Positions 12,201 through 22,800 of a DNA stretch of 64,000 nt are shown here, in pieces (within the stretch, counting starts at the first letter, position 1; each line of letters begins with the position of its first letter). The stretch is from Zingiber officinale (taxonomy: Eukaryota; Streptophyta; Magnoliopsida; Zingiberales; Zingiberaceae), in the NCBI RefSeq assembly GCF_018446385.1, contig NC_055986.1, positions 24,848,302-24,912,301 on the forward strand. Reading direction: 5' to 3'. The notes beneath the pieces were generated by a model. It was not told the origin of the DNA. It was given only the letters and a program-made list of their open reading frames with translations, and ran no database searches. The position numbers were made by a program, and so were the translations under genes.

Positions 12201-13443
12201 AACAATCATACCATGCTCTTATAAAATTTTCCTTTTTGTGTTAGGGTGAAATGACAATCATACAAGACTCTGGAAGCTTTCATCTGGTATTAATATAGAA
12301 AAGATAAGGACTTGGATGTGATCCATGATGCTAATTTTTATCCTAACCACCGCCATCCACTAATTCTAGACCTTTCACTGAAATGTTCTTGTATCTCAAG
12401 TTGCTAACCTAATCTAATAATCTTACCTGAATTGTGGTGAAATTATTTTAAATCAAGACATCCTAGCTCAACATTGACAATTTTGACTTCTATTTGTACA
12501 TAAAAAAAGATCAAAATCATTGTTACCTATCCAACCTATTGCCTTTGATAAAGTGAAGAAATTCTGTTGTTGACTTTATCTCATCATCCAACTACCATTA
12601 GATTATCATCCGCGGGGACAAACATTCTCTCATATAAGATTCATTTGACAATTTCCCATTTTCAATTTAATGTCCTTCATTGAATAGTAATCTAGATTAG
12701 CTCGAAACTATGTTGATGTTGTACAAAAAGACTAATTTGAAAGAAAAATGCTATTAGAAAAGAAGCCATGTGGAATTACACTTCTGGAAAATGCATATTC
12801 TTATCTTCTACTAATTTGTCTCTAAGTAAGCCGCTTCTAAGAAAATTAGCATTCATACAAACTACAGAAATCGCAACACTAGCTGTAATTCATTTGCACC
12901 GTAGTGACAGCTTTATCATGTTAAAGAAAGAATTGATGCAAAGAACCAAAAGTCACTATCTATGTTAACCAGAAATATTGGATCAATTTGATGTGTATGC
13001 GAGATAAAAAAAAACACTACGTTACGTCAATAAGTTAATAAGTCTCTTCCAAAAACATATCGCATCATAAATTCGGTACTCAATGCCTTCCGAGCACCCA
13101 TGCCTTCTTTTCTCCGAGGAATCAGATACTTTTCCCCACAAAATTAAATCTTGAAGGATGATTATACAATAGAAACCCAAAAAACGCAAATCATCCGCCA
13201 GAGCGAAGACGAAAGGCATCGAAAGCTCACCGATTGTCCTCCTAGATCTAGAAATCGACCGGCAAGAGGAACTCCTCAGCGGAATCCCAGTTCGCACGAG
13301 GCCCAACTCCTGTAAACAAAACCAATCAAATCCCATATATCGGGGCTGCCGATCCAAACCTAAAACACGAAAAATAATACCTTGGAGAAGCGAAGACAGA
13401 GCGGTAAGAAAGAGGCGGCAGCGGAAGAGCATGCGGCTTCCAT
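6247..13443 (-). CDS. Plastid NFU-type iron-sulfur scaffold protein
   Basis: Four exons on the minus strand, all GT-AG: 13381-13443 (ATG at 13443), 13231-13309, 7134-7444 and 6247-6438 (stop TAG). They give 214 residues. The N-terminal ~50 residues are rich in Ser, Ala and Arg with few acidic residues, as in a plastid transit peptide. A first Nfu domain (about 64-140) carries [14 protein letters not shown] and the CXXC pair C104/C107 (GACGSC) that binds a transferable Fe-S cluster. A second Nfu-like domain (152-214) begins VLDEIRPYL but lacks the CXXC. That two-domain layout is known for Arabidopsis NFU1-3, plastid scaffolds that pass clusters to photosystem I and other proteins. Which of the three this matches is not resolved. 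Introns 1 and 3 are compact (71 and 695 bp). Intron 2 is 5.8 kb and holds a Copia insertion. Confidence 0.93.
6769..6835. repeat. Fragment of a widespread plant SINE-like repeat
   Basis: Within NFU intron 3, the stretch from GGCAGCCCGGTGCACAAAG to the GGGGAAGAGTC block matches, from memory, a short repeat very common in plant introns (GCAGCCCGGTGCAC...GGGGAAGGG). Only the head of the unit is present. This is recognition from memory, not a search. Confidence 0.45.
7638..7833 (-). repeat. Copia LTR (3' LTR in element orientation)
   Basis: 196 bp, TG...CA. It shares GTAAAAGAGAAAG, the TAATTACAAT/AATCACAAT block and CCCTACAATTAA with the LTR at 11045. The two differ by several substitutions and small indels, so the insertion is not very recent. 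Confidence 0.92.
7985..10680 (-). pseudogene. Broken Copia gag-pol polyprotein
   Basis: Recognisable pieces on the minus strand: a protease-like [10 protein letters not shown] near 10500 (the catalytic D-S-G is altered to D-S-S), a GAG-pre-integrase stretch near 10080-10200, an integrase core piece with RTDNALEST and [10 protein letters not shown] (9650-9850), an RT piece with [14 protein letters not shown] (8735-8938), and RNase H with [11 protein letters not shown] and [17 protein letters not shown] (8153-8350), then a [16 protein letters not shown] block near 7990. Most of gag and parts of RT are missing, and frames change between pieces. It is not functional. Confidence 0.88.
11045..11253 (-). 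repeat. Copia LTR (5' LTR in element orientation)
   Basis: 209 bp, TG...CA, partner of the LTR at 7638. The primer binding site lies directly next to it at 11033-11044. Confidence 0.92.
11300..12470. repeat. Degenerate LINE-type repeat in NFU intron 2
   Basis: AT-rich intron DNA. Words such as CATTCTCATATTTTCTATAG, CATGCTCTTATAAAATTTTCC and GACAATCATACAAGACTC follow, in order, a dispersed repeat common in plant introns that I associate with the antisense of a LINE 3' coding end. No open frame remains. From 12470 to 13230 no further structure was recognised. Confidence 0.4.
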
Positions 13444-13640
13444 GCAAGGTGAGGGATTCGTCAACACCAAGGTTCGGATCATAGCAAACAGGAATCCTAA
13501 CTCCTCCGAACTCCTCTTCGTCGTTCTCCGCTCTTCTGACGTCCGTTTACTTGAAAGAGAGACAAGAGAGGAATCGAGAGCGTTTTGCTTTGGCAGAATG
13601 AATGAAATAGCAAAAATATAAACTAAATTAAAATTGATAA
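13444..13640 (-). promoter_or_regulatory. Candidate NFU core promoter and 5' UTR
   Basis: Upstream of the NFU start on the minus strand there is a TATA-like TTTATATTTTTG (plus about 13612-13624), some 170 bp from the ATG. That spacing is ordinary for a plant gene. A Ser-codon-rich, CT-rich leader separates them. This is inference from position only. Confidence 0.4.
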
Positions 13641-13861
13641 TAAAGGAGCCACAGCCAGTCGGTCCGCAACCACATGTTGGTGTTGACCCGTAGCCACGTA
13701 AAGGCAATTTAACCGGACGAAAGTGGAAAGCAAGATAAAAAAAAACAAAAGTACGGCATTTTGACGAACGACAGACCGGATCCTCTTCCAAATATCCCCG
13801 GTCTATGTATCCCATTCGTTATCTCTAGTCTACCGGTCTAATTAGGATTATACCTTCGAAG

Positions 13862-15914
13862 ATCCATGTCGGTAAAATAGACGTCGGAATCTGAATCTAA
13901 ACAAGAGATCAGATCGATAATAGAGAAAATCTTATTTAAATTCGATCAGATTTTGACACCGATTGCCTCGACTGTGATCCTCTAAATTCACATTCCCTAA
14001 AATATAATTCTAATCGGGCTGATGATTGGAAGTCACCGACACTGGACTAGGGACGACGAGTAAAACATGAGAACCAGAGATATTTGGGAGAAGATTTAGA
14101 TTAAGTAAATTTTAACATCATCCATGTTTCGAGATCGGATCCTCTGATCCATTTTTTATGGATCAAAAAATAATTCACAATATAATTATAGTCAAATCGT
14201 AGCATTTAATCCGGTCATCTATCCACTGCCGATGACCTGAACCTAGAGAGAAATCCTGATCTAAACAAACACGAGTAAAAGTCGCGTATTCAATTTTTTT
14301 AATTTTATCAGGACATTCTTATTGATGTTAACACGTGGGTATGAATATGTTGAAAGATGTTAATGAATATATTTTATAAAAGAAAATTTTAAATATAAAA
14401 AATAAAGTTAAATGGTTACAACGAGAGGTGTTAATATCATAACAGATTTTTAAAAAAAATGTGGCATATATTAACAGTCGAATTAAAACGGTACTCCAGA
14501 TGATAAAAGATAAATATGTTCATCCCAATATCTCTATCAATATATTCCAAAATCAACACGAAGGAGAACTAAAATGATACTCAAGTACTTATTAATTATT
14601 ATGGAACGTCTCAATCATTTTAGAGGTCCAAAAAAAATATTTTAAACTTTAGTATTTTTTAAAAATATATATATATATATCAGTTTTTAAAAGATAAATT
14701 TTTATACAAAAATTTAATTTTTTAATGTAAAATCGTTAATATATTTAAATTTTGATAATAAATCTTTTCAAATAAAATTATTAAATTATTATTTTTTAGA
14801 TATTATTGAGTGTAAATAAGGTTTTATTATTTTGTTGCAATTTGATGACATTTTAAAATTTGATACTATTACTTACCTGCACAAATATAATAAAATAATA
14901 AATATATATTAACTTTTATTTAAACTAATTAGAATGAGCATCGATACAAATGAGCATCTAGAAAGATACAAATTTTAAAAACTATGTAAGAGATTGTTCT
15001 CAAATATTAAAGAATAATAAGTATTTATTTTATATTTTTAGTTGATATTATATATCTAATTTTTTAAATCAATCAATCTATATACAGAAGTTTCCTACCA
15101 GTATTTAGAATCTTATTAAATAAGTGATTTAGTTACAAATATCAATAAAAATAAAAATAAGAGAGGGAAAGAACGTCAGATTACCATAAGAGAGACTGAG
15201 AGAGGAAAGAGCGTGGAATTACTAATGACTATAAGGGAGGAAAAGGGTATATTTTTTTAAAAGATTGATGTGAAAGAGAAGAGTCAGTTGGGTTTTAAAA
15301 AAATAAGATACCAGGGTGAAGGTGAAAGTGTTTGTTAGTTTAAAAAATATATATAATTTAAAAAATGGTGAATATGTGTATAGAGAAGAGGTAGAAGAAA
15401 ATAGAAACTTCATTGTGAGATTTTAGTCCATATTAGAAGTTTCAAGATATGTTGATTAGTTTATATTGATTTACATATATTGAGGATGTGAATAAATATA
15501 TAGAAGGAGGCTCTCTCACTTAGTTGATCTACATACGTTAAATGTCAGATTAATCTGGACAAAAATATGACTCTTATAACCTAGGAGCCAATCCCACTTA
15601 TTACATTTCTATGCTTCTTTCTCTTCATGACAAATTCATTTTTTACTACATGAATACATTAAAAAGACTTGTATTAATATATTAATTTTGATTTAAAATT
15701 ATTTGTATTCATCAATTAATTTCTTGAGAATGTAAATGGAGGATAATGAATTTTTTTAGCAAATAAAATAAAATTTTAAATATATATCAAAAGAGAGGAG
15801 ATTATGAGTGATACTATTTTTGAAATTATAAAAATTAAATACATGATAATGTTAAAACTTTCTCACGTCGATATAAAATGCTAAAAGAATAAGAAAACGG
15901 GAGGCAAAAAAAAA
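13862..15914. other. AT-rich intergenic spacer
   Basis: Between the NFU promoter and the MITE the DNA is strongly AT-rich, with poly-A/T tracts and a (TA)n run near 14668-14680. Short open frames here are chance. Nothing is supported as a gene. Confidence 0.6.
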
Positions 15915-16253
15915 TGGTCCAGGGGATGTGCCACTCGTATTTGTAATCGGATCATGATCGTGATCCAACCGTAAATAGTTGCGATCTTTTTCTGGATTCA
16001 TCACCCCCACCAAATTATAATTTTTGTTCGGAGCGGACGGTCGGAGATTGCCTGGAGGACACCCTCACTCGGCGTCCAGTAACCTGACCACTTATCCACC
16101 ACCGGAGGTCTCCGGACGACCTCCGACCGTCCGCTCCGAATAAAAACTATAACCTGATGGAGGGCAGTAAACCCAAGAAGGGATCGCAACAATTTACGGC
16201 CGGATCACAGTCATGATCCGATCACAAATATAAGTGGCGCATCCTCTAAACCA
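15915..16253. mobile_element. Foldback MITE
   Basis: A 339-bp element that is almost entirely one long inverted repeat. The left arm begins TGGTCCAGGGGATG and carries AATCGGATCATGATCGTGAT and GAGCGGACGGTCGGAG. The right arm is its imperfect reverse complement, ending CATCCTCTAAACCA. The arms meet near 16080 in a short unpaired centre. Flanks are A-rich, so the target duplication cannot be fixed. There is no coding capacity, and the superfamily is uncertain. Confidence 0.85.
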
Positions 16254-16883
16254 CAAAAAAACGATCAAAAAAATCTATGCTCAGAAAACGATGGCTTGAG
16301 TTCACCCTATTCTAAGTGACTCGAAAATATGTTAGAGTACCACTTTATCTTTAATCATCTTATTACCTTTTTTTGTTTATAAGTCTTTCCTAAATTACAC
16401 GAAGGGGGACAAATAACGGAGTTAACTTATAACCGACAGTCAAATAATTAGGGATAGAATAAATTTTTTATCTCTATTCTATTATAACAGCCCTCTAAGT
16501 TACTTGACACCCCTTAAAAGACATCTTACTAGCTCTTTATAATTGATACACATACCACCTCTATTTATTTGACTTGCATTTTAAAATTAATCTAAATAAT
16601 TAAATTTAATTATTGAAATTAGTTCCCATATATTAATCTCTTAATTCTGGATACCTTTCATTACATAATGAAAGTATCTTTGTCTGCGATTACTACAACA
16701 TCCAACTCAGCAAGAGTTCATTAACTCTAAAAGGATACTAGTGAAGCATGAAAATGAAATGTCAAACACAAGCAAATAAGCACTGCTAAAAGTAAATTCC
16801 ACTATCAGTCTGATTTCATGTCATCCTGGCGCGACTCAGAGGAATAACCCAGGTGTTGAATGCCCTCCCTCTCTGTGTTCTAG
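16254..16883. other. Spacer containing probable MLO 3' UTR
   Basis: No gene recognised. The part adjoining 16884 should hold the MLO 3' UTR and poly(A) signals on the minus strand. Confidence 0.5.
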
Positions 16884-19800
16884 TTAGAGATGAGGTGTAG
16901 TTGTATGGTGCCTTGGTTCGTCGGAATTATCTAGGACAAGCTCCTCCAAAGATGCTCTAGATGAGCAACGAGACAGGGTTCCAGATTCAATTGTATTGGT
17001 CTCGTCGGTCTCGTCTATGGTTGATCCCAGTGAGCAAGTTGATGTAATGGTTCCCGTTCGATAAAGCATTGGGTCACGCTTCGACTTCTCTTCTATGGTT
17101 GATCCCAGTGAGCAAGTTGATGTTATGGTTCCCGTTCGATAAAGCATTGGGTCACGCTGTGACTTCTCTTTCACTCTCCTACACCAGCTATGAAGAGACT
17201 CCCTTACTCTCTCAGCAAGCAGAGACTTCTTGAATTTGGATCCCATCTGTACTTGCAACAGAAATGCAGTTAGATCGCAGTGGAGGTAGTATTACAACTG
17301 GCAAGTAGCGTAGGTTTATAGAATCTCTCAAATTTAAATTTAAAGAAATAGCAATTTGAAGTTGCAACATGTATGTGCTCGCTCGAGTGTGTGTATTCTT
17401 CCTGGAGCATTAGCACCAAACAAACACTAACTTTACAATGCCGGTTGACATCAATGCTGAATTAAGGAGGAAGAAATCCTAAAGTTTTAGGAAAACCTGA
17501 CCTGAGAAATTATCACATTAAGTGGTAACGTGCTGTAGCTGCACCAAAACTGAACTAGTAGCCTGCAAGATGAACCATGTCAGGCAAATCAAAGGCAAAG
17601 TATATGCCGTAGATGCATCTGCATAACATAAGATTCATTCAAGATGTTCATGGGAGCTACTGCATGCATTGATAATTCAGTGTCAAATTTCTGTTACTTT
17701 GTATAATTGTTTTGGAGAAAAATAAATTTTCAAGTAATTCTCACAGTTGATCATTATAACAATTGGTTTCGTGGCTCAACTTTGTATTTCTACAAAGTTT
17801 AGTTGCATTGTATACGACAGTTACATCGCTTGCAAGTTAGTTGGTATTGGCAATGTCCATAGACGCAGTCAGTTTGAAAAAGAGGTTCACGTCGTACCCC
17901 TTCACCAAAAATAATCCTAGTGAACTGCAGCACAGCTATATTTAAGAACAGAACTTAACCTCATTGAAACATTGGTTGCAAATTGGCTTATTGTTGCAAA
18001 ATGACCTAAATTAGTTATATTTCTTGTATACCCTCATTGAAATATTGAGTCGTTAATGAGATGGAATCCATTTCAAGAACTCCTAAATACCATTCAGGAT
18101 GCGACTACAAAAGCAAAAAATATCAGAGTTCCCAGTTATATACAAGTGACTATTTGAATCCTTCCCTGCCATGGAGCACTCCTAAGAGCAATAGCAATAT
18201 TCAGATCAAGGGGTATTTATTGCATAATCAACATACTTACCCTGAAATCAAGCGAATAACAATCATAAAATGGTTGTTCATGAAACATGATTGTGAACTT
18301 AAATCCCACTGCAAAAGGAGTTTCCATGTTAGTAATTTGGTGAGAATGACTAGCATAAAAGTGTAAGAAGCTATGTTCAAATACAATTATCAGCACAACA
18401 AAGAATTTGAGGAGACAACATAATGAAGAGTTGACTTCTTTTCCCTAATAAAACATATAGATAAGAAAAATGTCATATACGAACCTTTCAATTATTGTTG
18501 CATAATATGGCAATTTGAAACCAGAATCCATCTATTTTTTATGGCATGTGCTGACCGATACTTGGGCAAGTTGATTATAAAAACAAAAAACCTCGTCTCA
18601 ACCATTTGGGATTAGCCACATGGAACTTATCTCACCATTAAGCTCATGTAAAGGTCATAATACCTATGCCATTTTGTTCTCTTTTATTATATCAACAAGA
18701 GTTTTCTTTGATCACCTCTTAAACAAGTTAGAAATACATACTACATAAGACACAATTATTTAGACAATATATTTTCTATCTCCTTTCAACTCTAGAAAAT
18801 ACCCAAAGGACATACATCTTCTATTTACAACAGTTGTAACCCAAAGATTCTACATATGTACGAGAAACTTCAATTAGACAAATAAACGACAAATATATAT
18901 GAAGGTCGTGCTATAAAAAATTATTTAGAGATGTCCAGAAAAGTCAAAACCCATTTTTAGACTAGTTAAATAAAATACATTTACTGACATCTTACCAAAG
19001 ACCAGATGAATGTTGCCATCTCGAAAGCATTCTGAAAGATTTTTTTTAAAAAAATGTTAGAAAACAGAAACAGAAAATACAAGCAACAATGTTTGATTCA
19101 CCTGAAAGGAAATGAATTGTATCAACCACAATAGTATTTCAGGTTTGCCAAACCAAAAGAGATCATCACGTGGCTTTAGCTGTGTTCCAATGCATGGATC
19201 TGTTGCCCCAGCAACATCGAGAGCTAATTGAGCAACAACTTGTTCAAGTTTGGTTCCCACTAACATTGCCAACTGTGTAATGTCAAAGAATGGAAGCTAC
19301 AAATGGGATACAAAGCAGAAAAAACATTCATATTTTGAGATTAGAAAAGAACATGGAAATGCTTACTATGGCAGGGATGAAAGATAACCAGAAGTAGATA
19401 TTAACCCCTGCAAAATTGAAGACATCAAAGATGTTGTAGAAAAAAAGAAAGGTGTAAGAAACTTCTTATTAAAAAACAATTCTTGCCATGAATGTTCACA
19501 AGAATACACAATATTGCATATGCCCAAAGTGGCCAGCTGCAACACAAACAAACAAAAGAACTCCAATTAGAACAGCTAATCCAGGTTTGTTAAACTTCAT
19601 CGAAATGAAATTGATATTGTGCTAATTTTAAGACAAGATGTAATTAGAAAAAAAAAAAATAAGAAGTAGAGGTGTCAAACAGGCCACGCATAGCGTGGCA
19701 CTGGCCTAAGCCCAAGTTGGGCAGTATCTTGCTATGCCACTACAAAAATAGTCGTGAATAACGACTGAATATTCCGTCGGCATTCCGTCGGTAAATGAGA

Positions 19801-22800
19801 TTTCCGACGGAATACCGACGGAATTTTTAACATCGGAAAGAATTGGGTCGGCGCTCAATTTACCGACGGAAAATATATTCAGTCGGTGATTACCGACGGA
19901 ATTCATAAATTCCGTCGGTATATATTAACGACAGAAACCTTGCCCGTCGGCAAAGGGCAAACGTCGTGTAACGGACTTTACCGACTGAATTATAATCCGT
20001 CGATAAATCACCGACGGAATTAACATTTCCGTCGGTAATTACCGACGGAATGAACATTTCCGTCGGTAATCACCGACGGAATAGTAAATTCCGTCGGTGA
20101 TTACCGACGGAATTTACTATTCCGTCGGTGATTACCGACGGAATTAACATTTCCGTCGGCAATGTATCGTAAACATCCTGTTCCAGTTCGATAGATTACC
20201 GACGGAATAAGAATTTCCGTCGGTAATTACCAGTAAAAAATTTGAAATGCTTGCTCTGCATTTCTCACTTATCATATATACAATTTTTATATAATAAAAA
20301 TCATCACAAACGATGGTAACACAAACACAAATCATATATAATCACAATCCACACAATCAACAACCAACACAACATACAATATGCTCATAAACAAATGATA
20401 AAACTGTCTAAAAAACAATACAAAACATATAATTATACTAACAAGTTCCCATATCTCCAAAATTCAATACAAAATAAAACATAACCAAATATCAAGTACT
20501 TACAATCATACATCCAAAAGTACTGACAAGTCAACGTCAAATACAAAATATCCAAACTTATCATGATACATCACCTACACATATCCAAATATAATCCTGT
20601 AAAAGTCCAATATAAGAGATTATAATTAGACTGAATCGATATAAATGTAATATATAATTCAAGAATTGTAATATATAACTAATTTTGTATGTAATAAAAT
20701 ACCTGAATTATATTGTAGATATTCAATGATAGTACGGTGGTGAATGTATCAATATGAACTCCTATAAAATGCAATACAATTTAAGATAAATATCTAAATT
20801 TGTTAAGAATCTGAAACCTAATAAGAATCTAAAATTGTAATGGCTACTCTATCTTATAAGAGATAAGGAATCAATGAATCACATTCAAGCATAGTAGAAA
20901 GCAAGATGGATGCAACATGCTCATGGTAGTGTGGTATGAGAGCTCATCAAGGAAATAAAAAAGGTAGACGCTAAAAAAAATAAAATATTAAAGGATGAAA
21001 AGCTCCCTACTAAAAATCCTAAAGCACAGAGATGTGGTATGAGAGCTCATCAAGGAAGAATTCATGAACACCCTGAAAGTAACATGTTTAGTCTCAACAA
21101 AGAAACATTGTTTAAGAGGGCATCATCAGACCAGTGCACTTCACCCTTTCCTCTTGGCTGGTCATATAAACTATTATAAGTTCAACTGCCCATAATAAAG
21201 TACATCTAATTTACTAATCTATTGTGAACAAACTAAGTACCTGTGTATTAAAGTAATCAAGTAGCCAAATGCTTTTAGTTGATCAGGTAGATAAAAGTAA
21301 TGGAAGCAAGTTAAGATTAAAGTAAAATAAACAACAAAAAACTATAATTAATATCATTGCAATTGATAAACTATTTTTTTTTAGAGAACCCTACAAGTGA
21401 TGTCTACTTCAGTGGCCAAGGGTTTCATTTTCAAAGTTTGCCTCCTTAACCATAACTATTAGCAATCCAAATTATTTATTGTTACCACCAAATCACCTGA
21501 TCAGCAACCAATAATGGGCGTTTGTCTTCTAATCAGCAACCAATAAAGGATGAAAAAGACTGGTGAATTAAAAAGAAAAAAAATTAAACATATTAGAGAA
21601 GAACAAGAGAAAGAGATTAAGTAAAAGTTGTGAGAAGTGCTTTTATAGAAATGCTCATTCTTAATAGTTAATATTATAATTTAAAATTATAAATAATTAA
21701 TCCAAATGGTTATGCAATGGTTATTAGAAATTTTATGATGGAGAAAGTAAATCAGATGTTCGGTTCACAATCAAACAACATTAATATTGAATTAATAACA
21801 ACTAGAATGATTGCACTAAGAAAAAAATTTAGTTGTAATTGAACATACCTCAGAAAAATCTAATCATCAGCAGGGTGTAATGGATCTTGAGTCTCCTGTG
21901 ACTCAATACCATGCTCTGACTGGGGATCCTGTGACTGGGGCGGCTGTGATCGGTCACATCTAGCAATGACTGCTCGCATCTGGGGCAATGCCTGCTCCTG
22001 AACAGTCCATCTCTCCTCCCACCTCTGATCCATTACTGCTCACAAGGGAAGGGCTCCAACAATGACTACTGAGATAGAGCAGGACTACCAAAGGGCAGGA
22101 GTCTCTAAGCGGCTCATCACTTGTCTCCCATCTCCAAATTGGTATCAAGACAGGTACATGGATTCAAATAAAGCAAAAAAAAGGAAAAAGAAGCAACTGA
22201 AATATCAAATGGTGCAGCACAAGTCTCAGTGCAAGAAACGGATCGAAAAATTGGAATAGTACAGGCAGAAAATGTACAGAACCAGGTGGTTACAAGGAAG
22301 GAAGAAGGGAAAAATAAAAAGCCTGCGGCTGCCGCGAGCAGCGGCATGCGGCGGTCGGCTGTCGCAAGCAGGGGCATGCGCCGCCGGCCTGCAGTGAACA
22401 GGGCCCAGCGGCGCGTCAAACAGAAGAGAAGAGGAGGAGAGGAGCATACCAGAGTCGCCTGTTGCTGATCGCCGAGAACGAGAGAGGACACGAGGCTGGA
22501 CGCCGAGATCGCCGGTTGCCGATCGCTGAGGATGCGGAGAGGAGAGGAGAGTTCGCGCGGAGAGGAAAGTCATACGGGGCCCGTGCCCTAATTTTTACTA
22601 TGCTTTACCGACGGAATGTAATTCCGTCGGTAAATACCGACGGAATTGTGATTCCGTCGGAAAATGCCGACGGAAGCATAATTCCGTCGGCAATTTCCGA
22701 CGGAATCATACAATCCGTCGGTACCCAATAATTTATCGGAGCGCCAGAATACTGGTATTTACCGACGGAATTTTAATTCCGTCGGTAAACATCAATACCC

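Noticed and set aside
13022..13447. 141-codon minus-strand frame starting at 13447 as a separate protein
   Set aside because: It overlaps NFU exons 1 and 2 in another frame and reads through both introns. The ATG at 13443 gives the spliced NFU product.
18061..18366. 101-codon plus-strand open frame
   Set aside because: It is antisense to MLO exon 13 and adjoining introns, with no domain.
19760..20235. Regular ACCGACGGAAT spacing as a CRISPR array
   Set aside because: Repeats occur in both orientations with irregular AT-rich gaps inside a CACTA element of a plant genome.
22117..22731. GC-rich open frames in the small CACTA as a captured host gene
   Set aside because: Frames on both strands are low-complexity (Arg/Ala/Pro-rich) and sit where the large CACTA has its GC-rich leader. 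No domain is visible, so gene capture is not supported.
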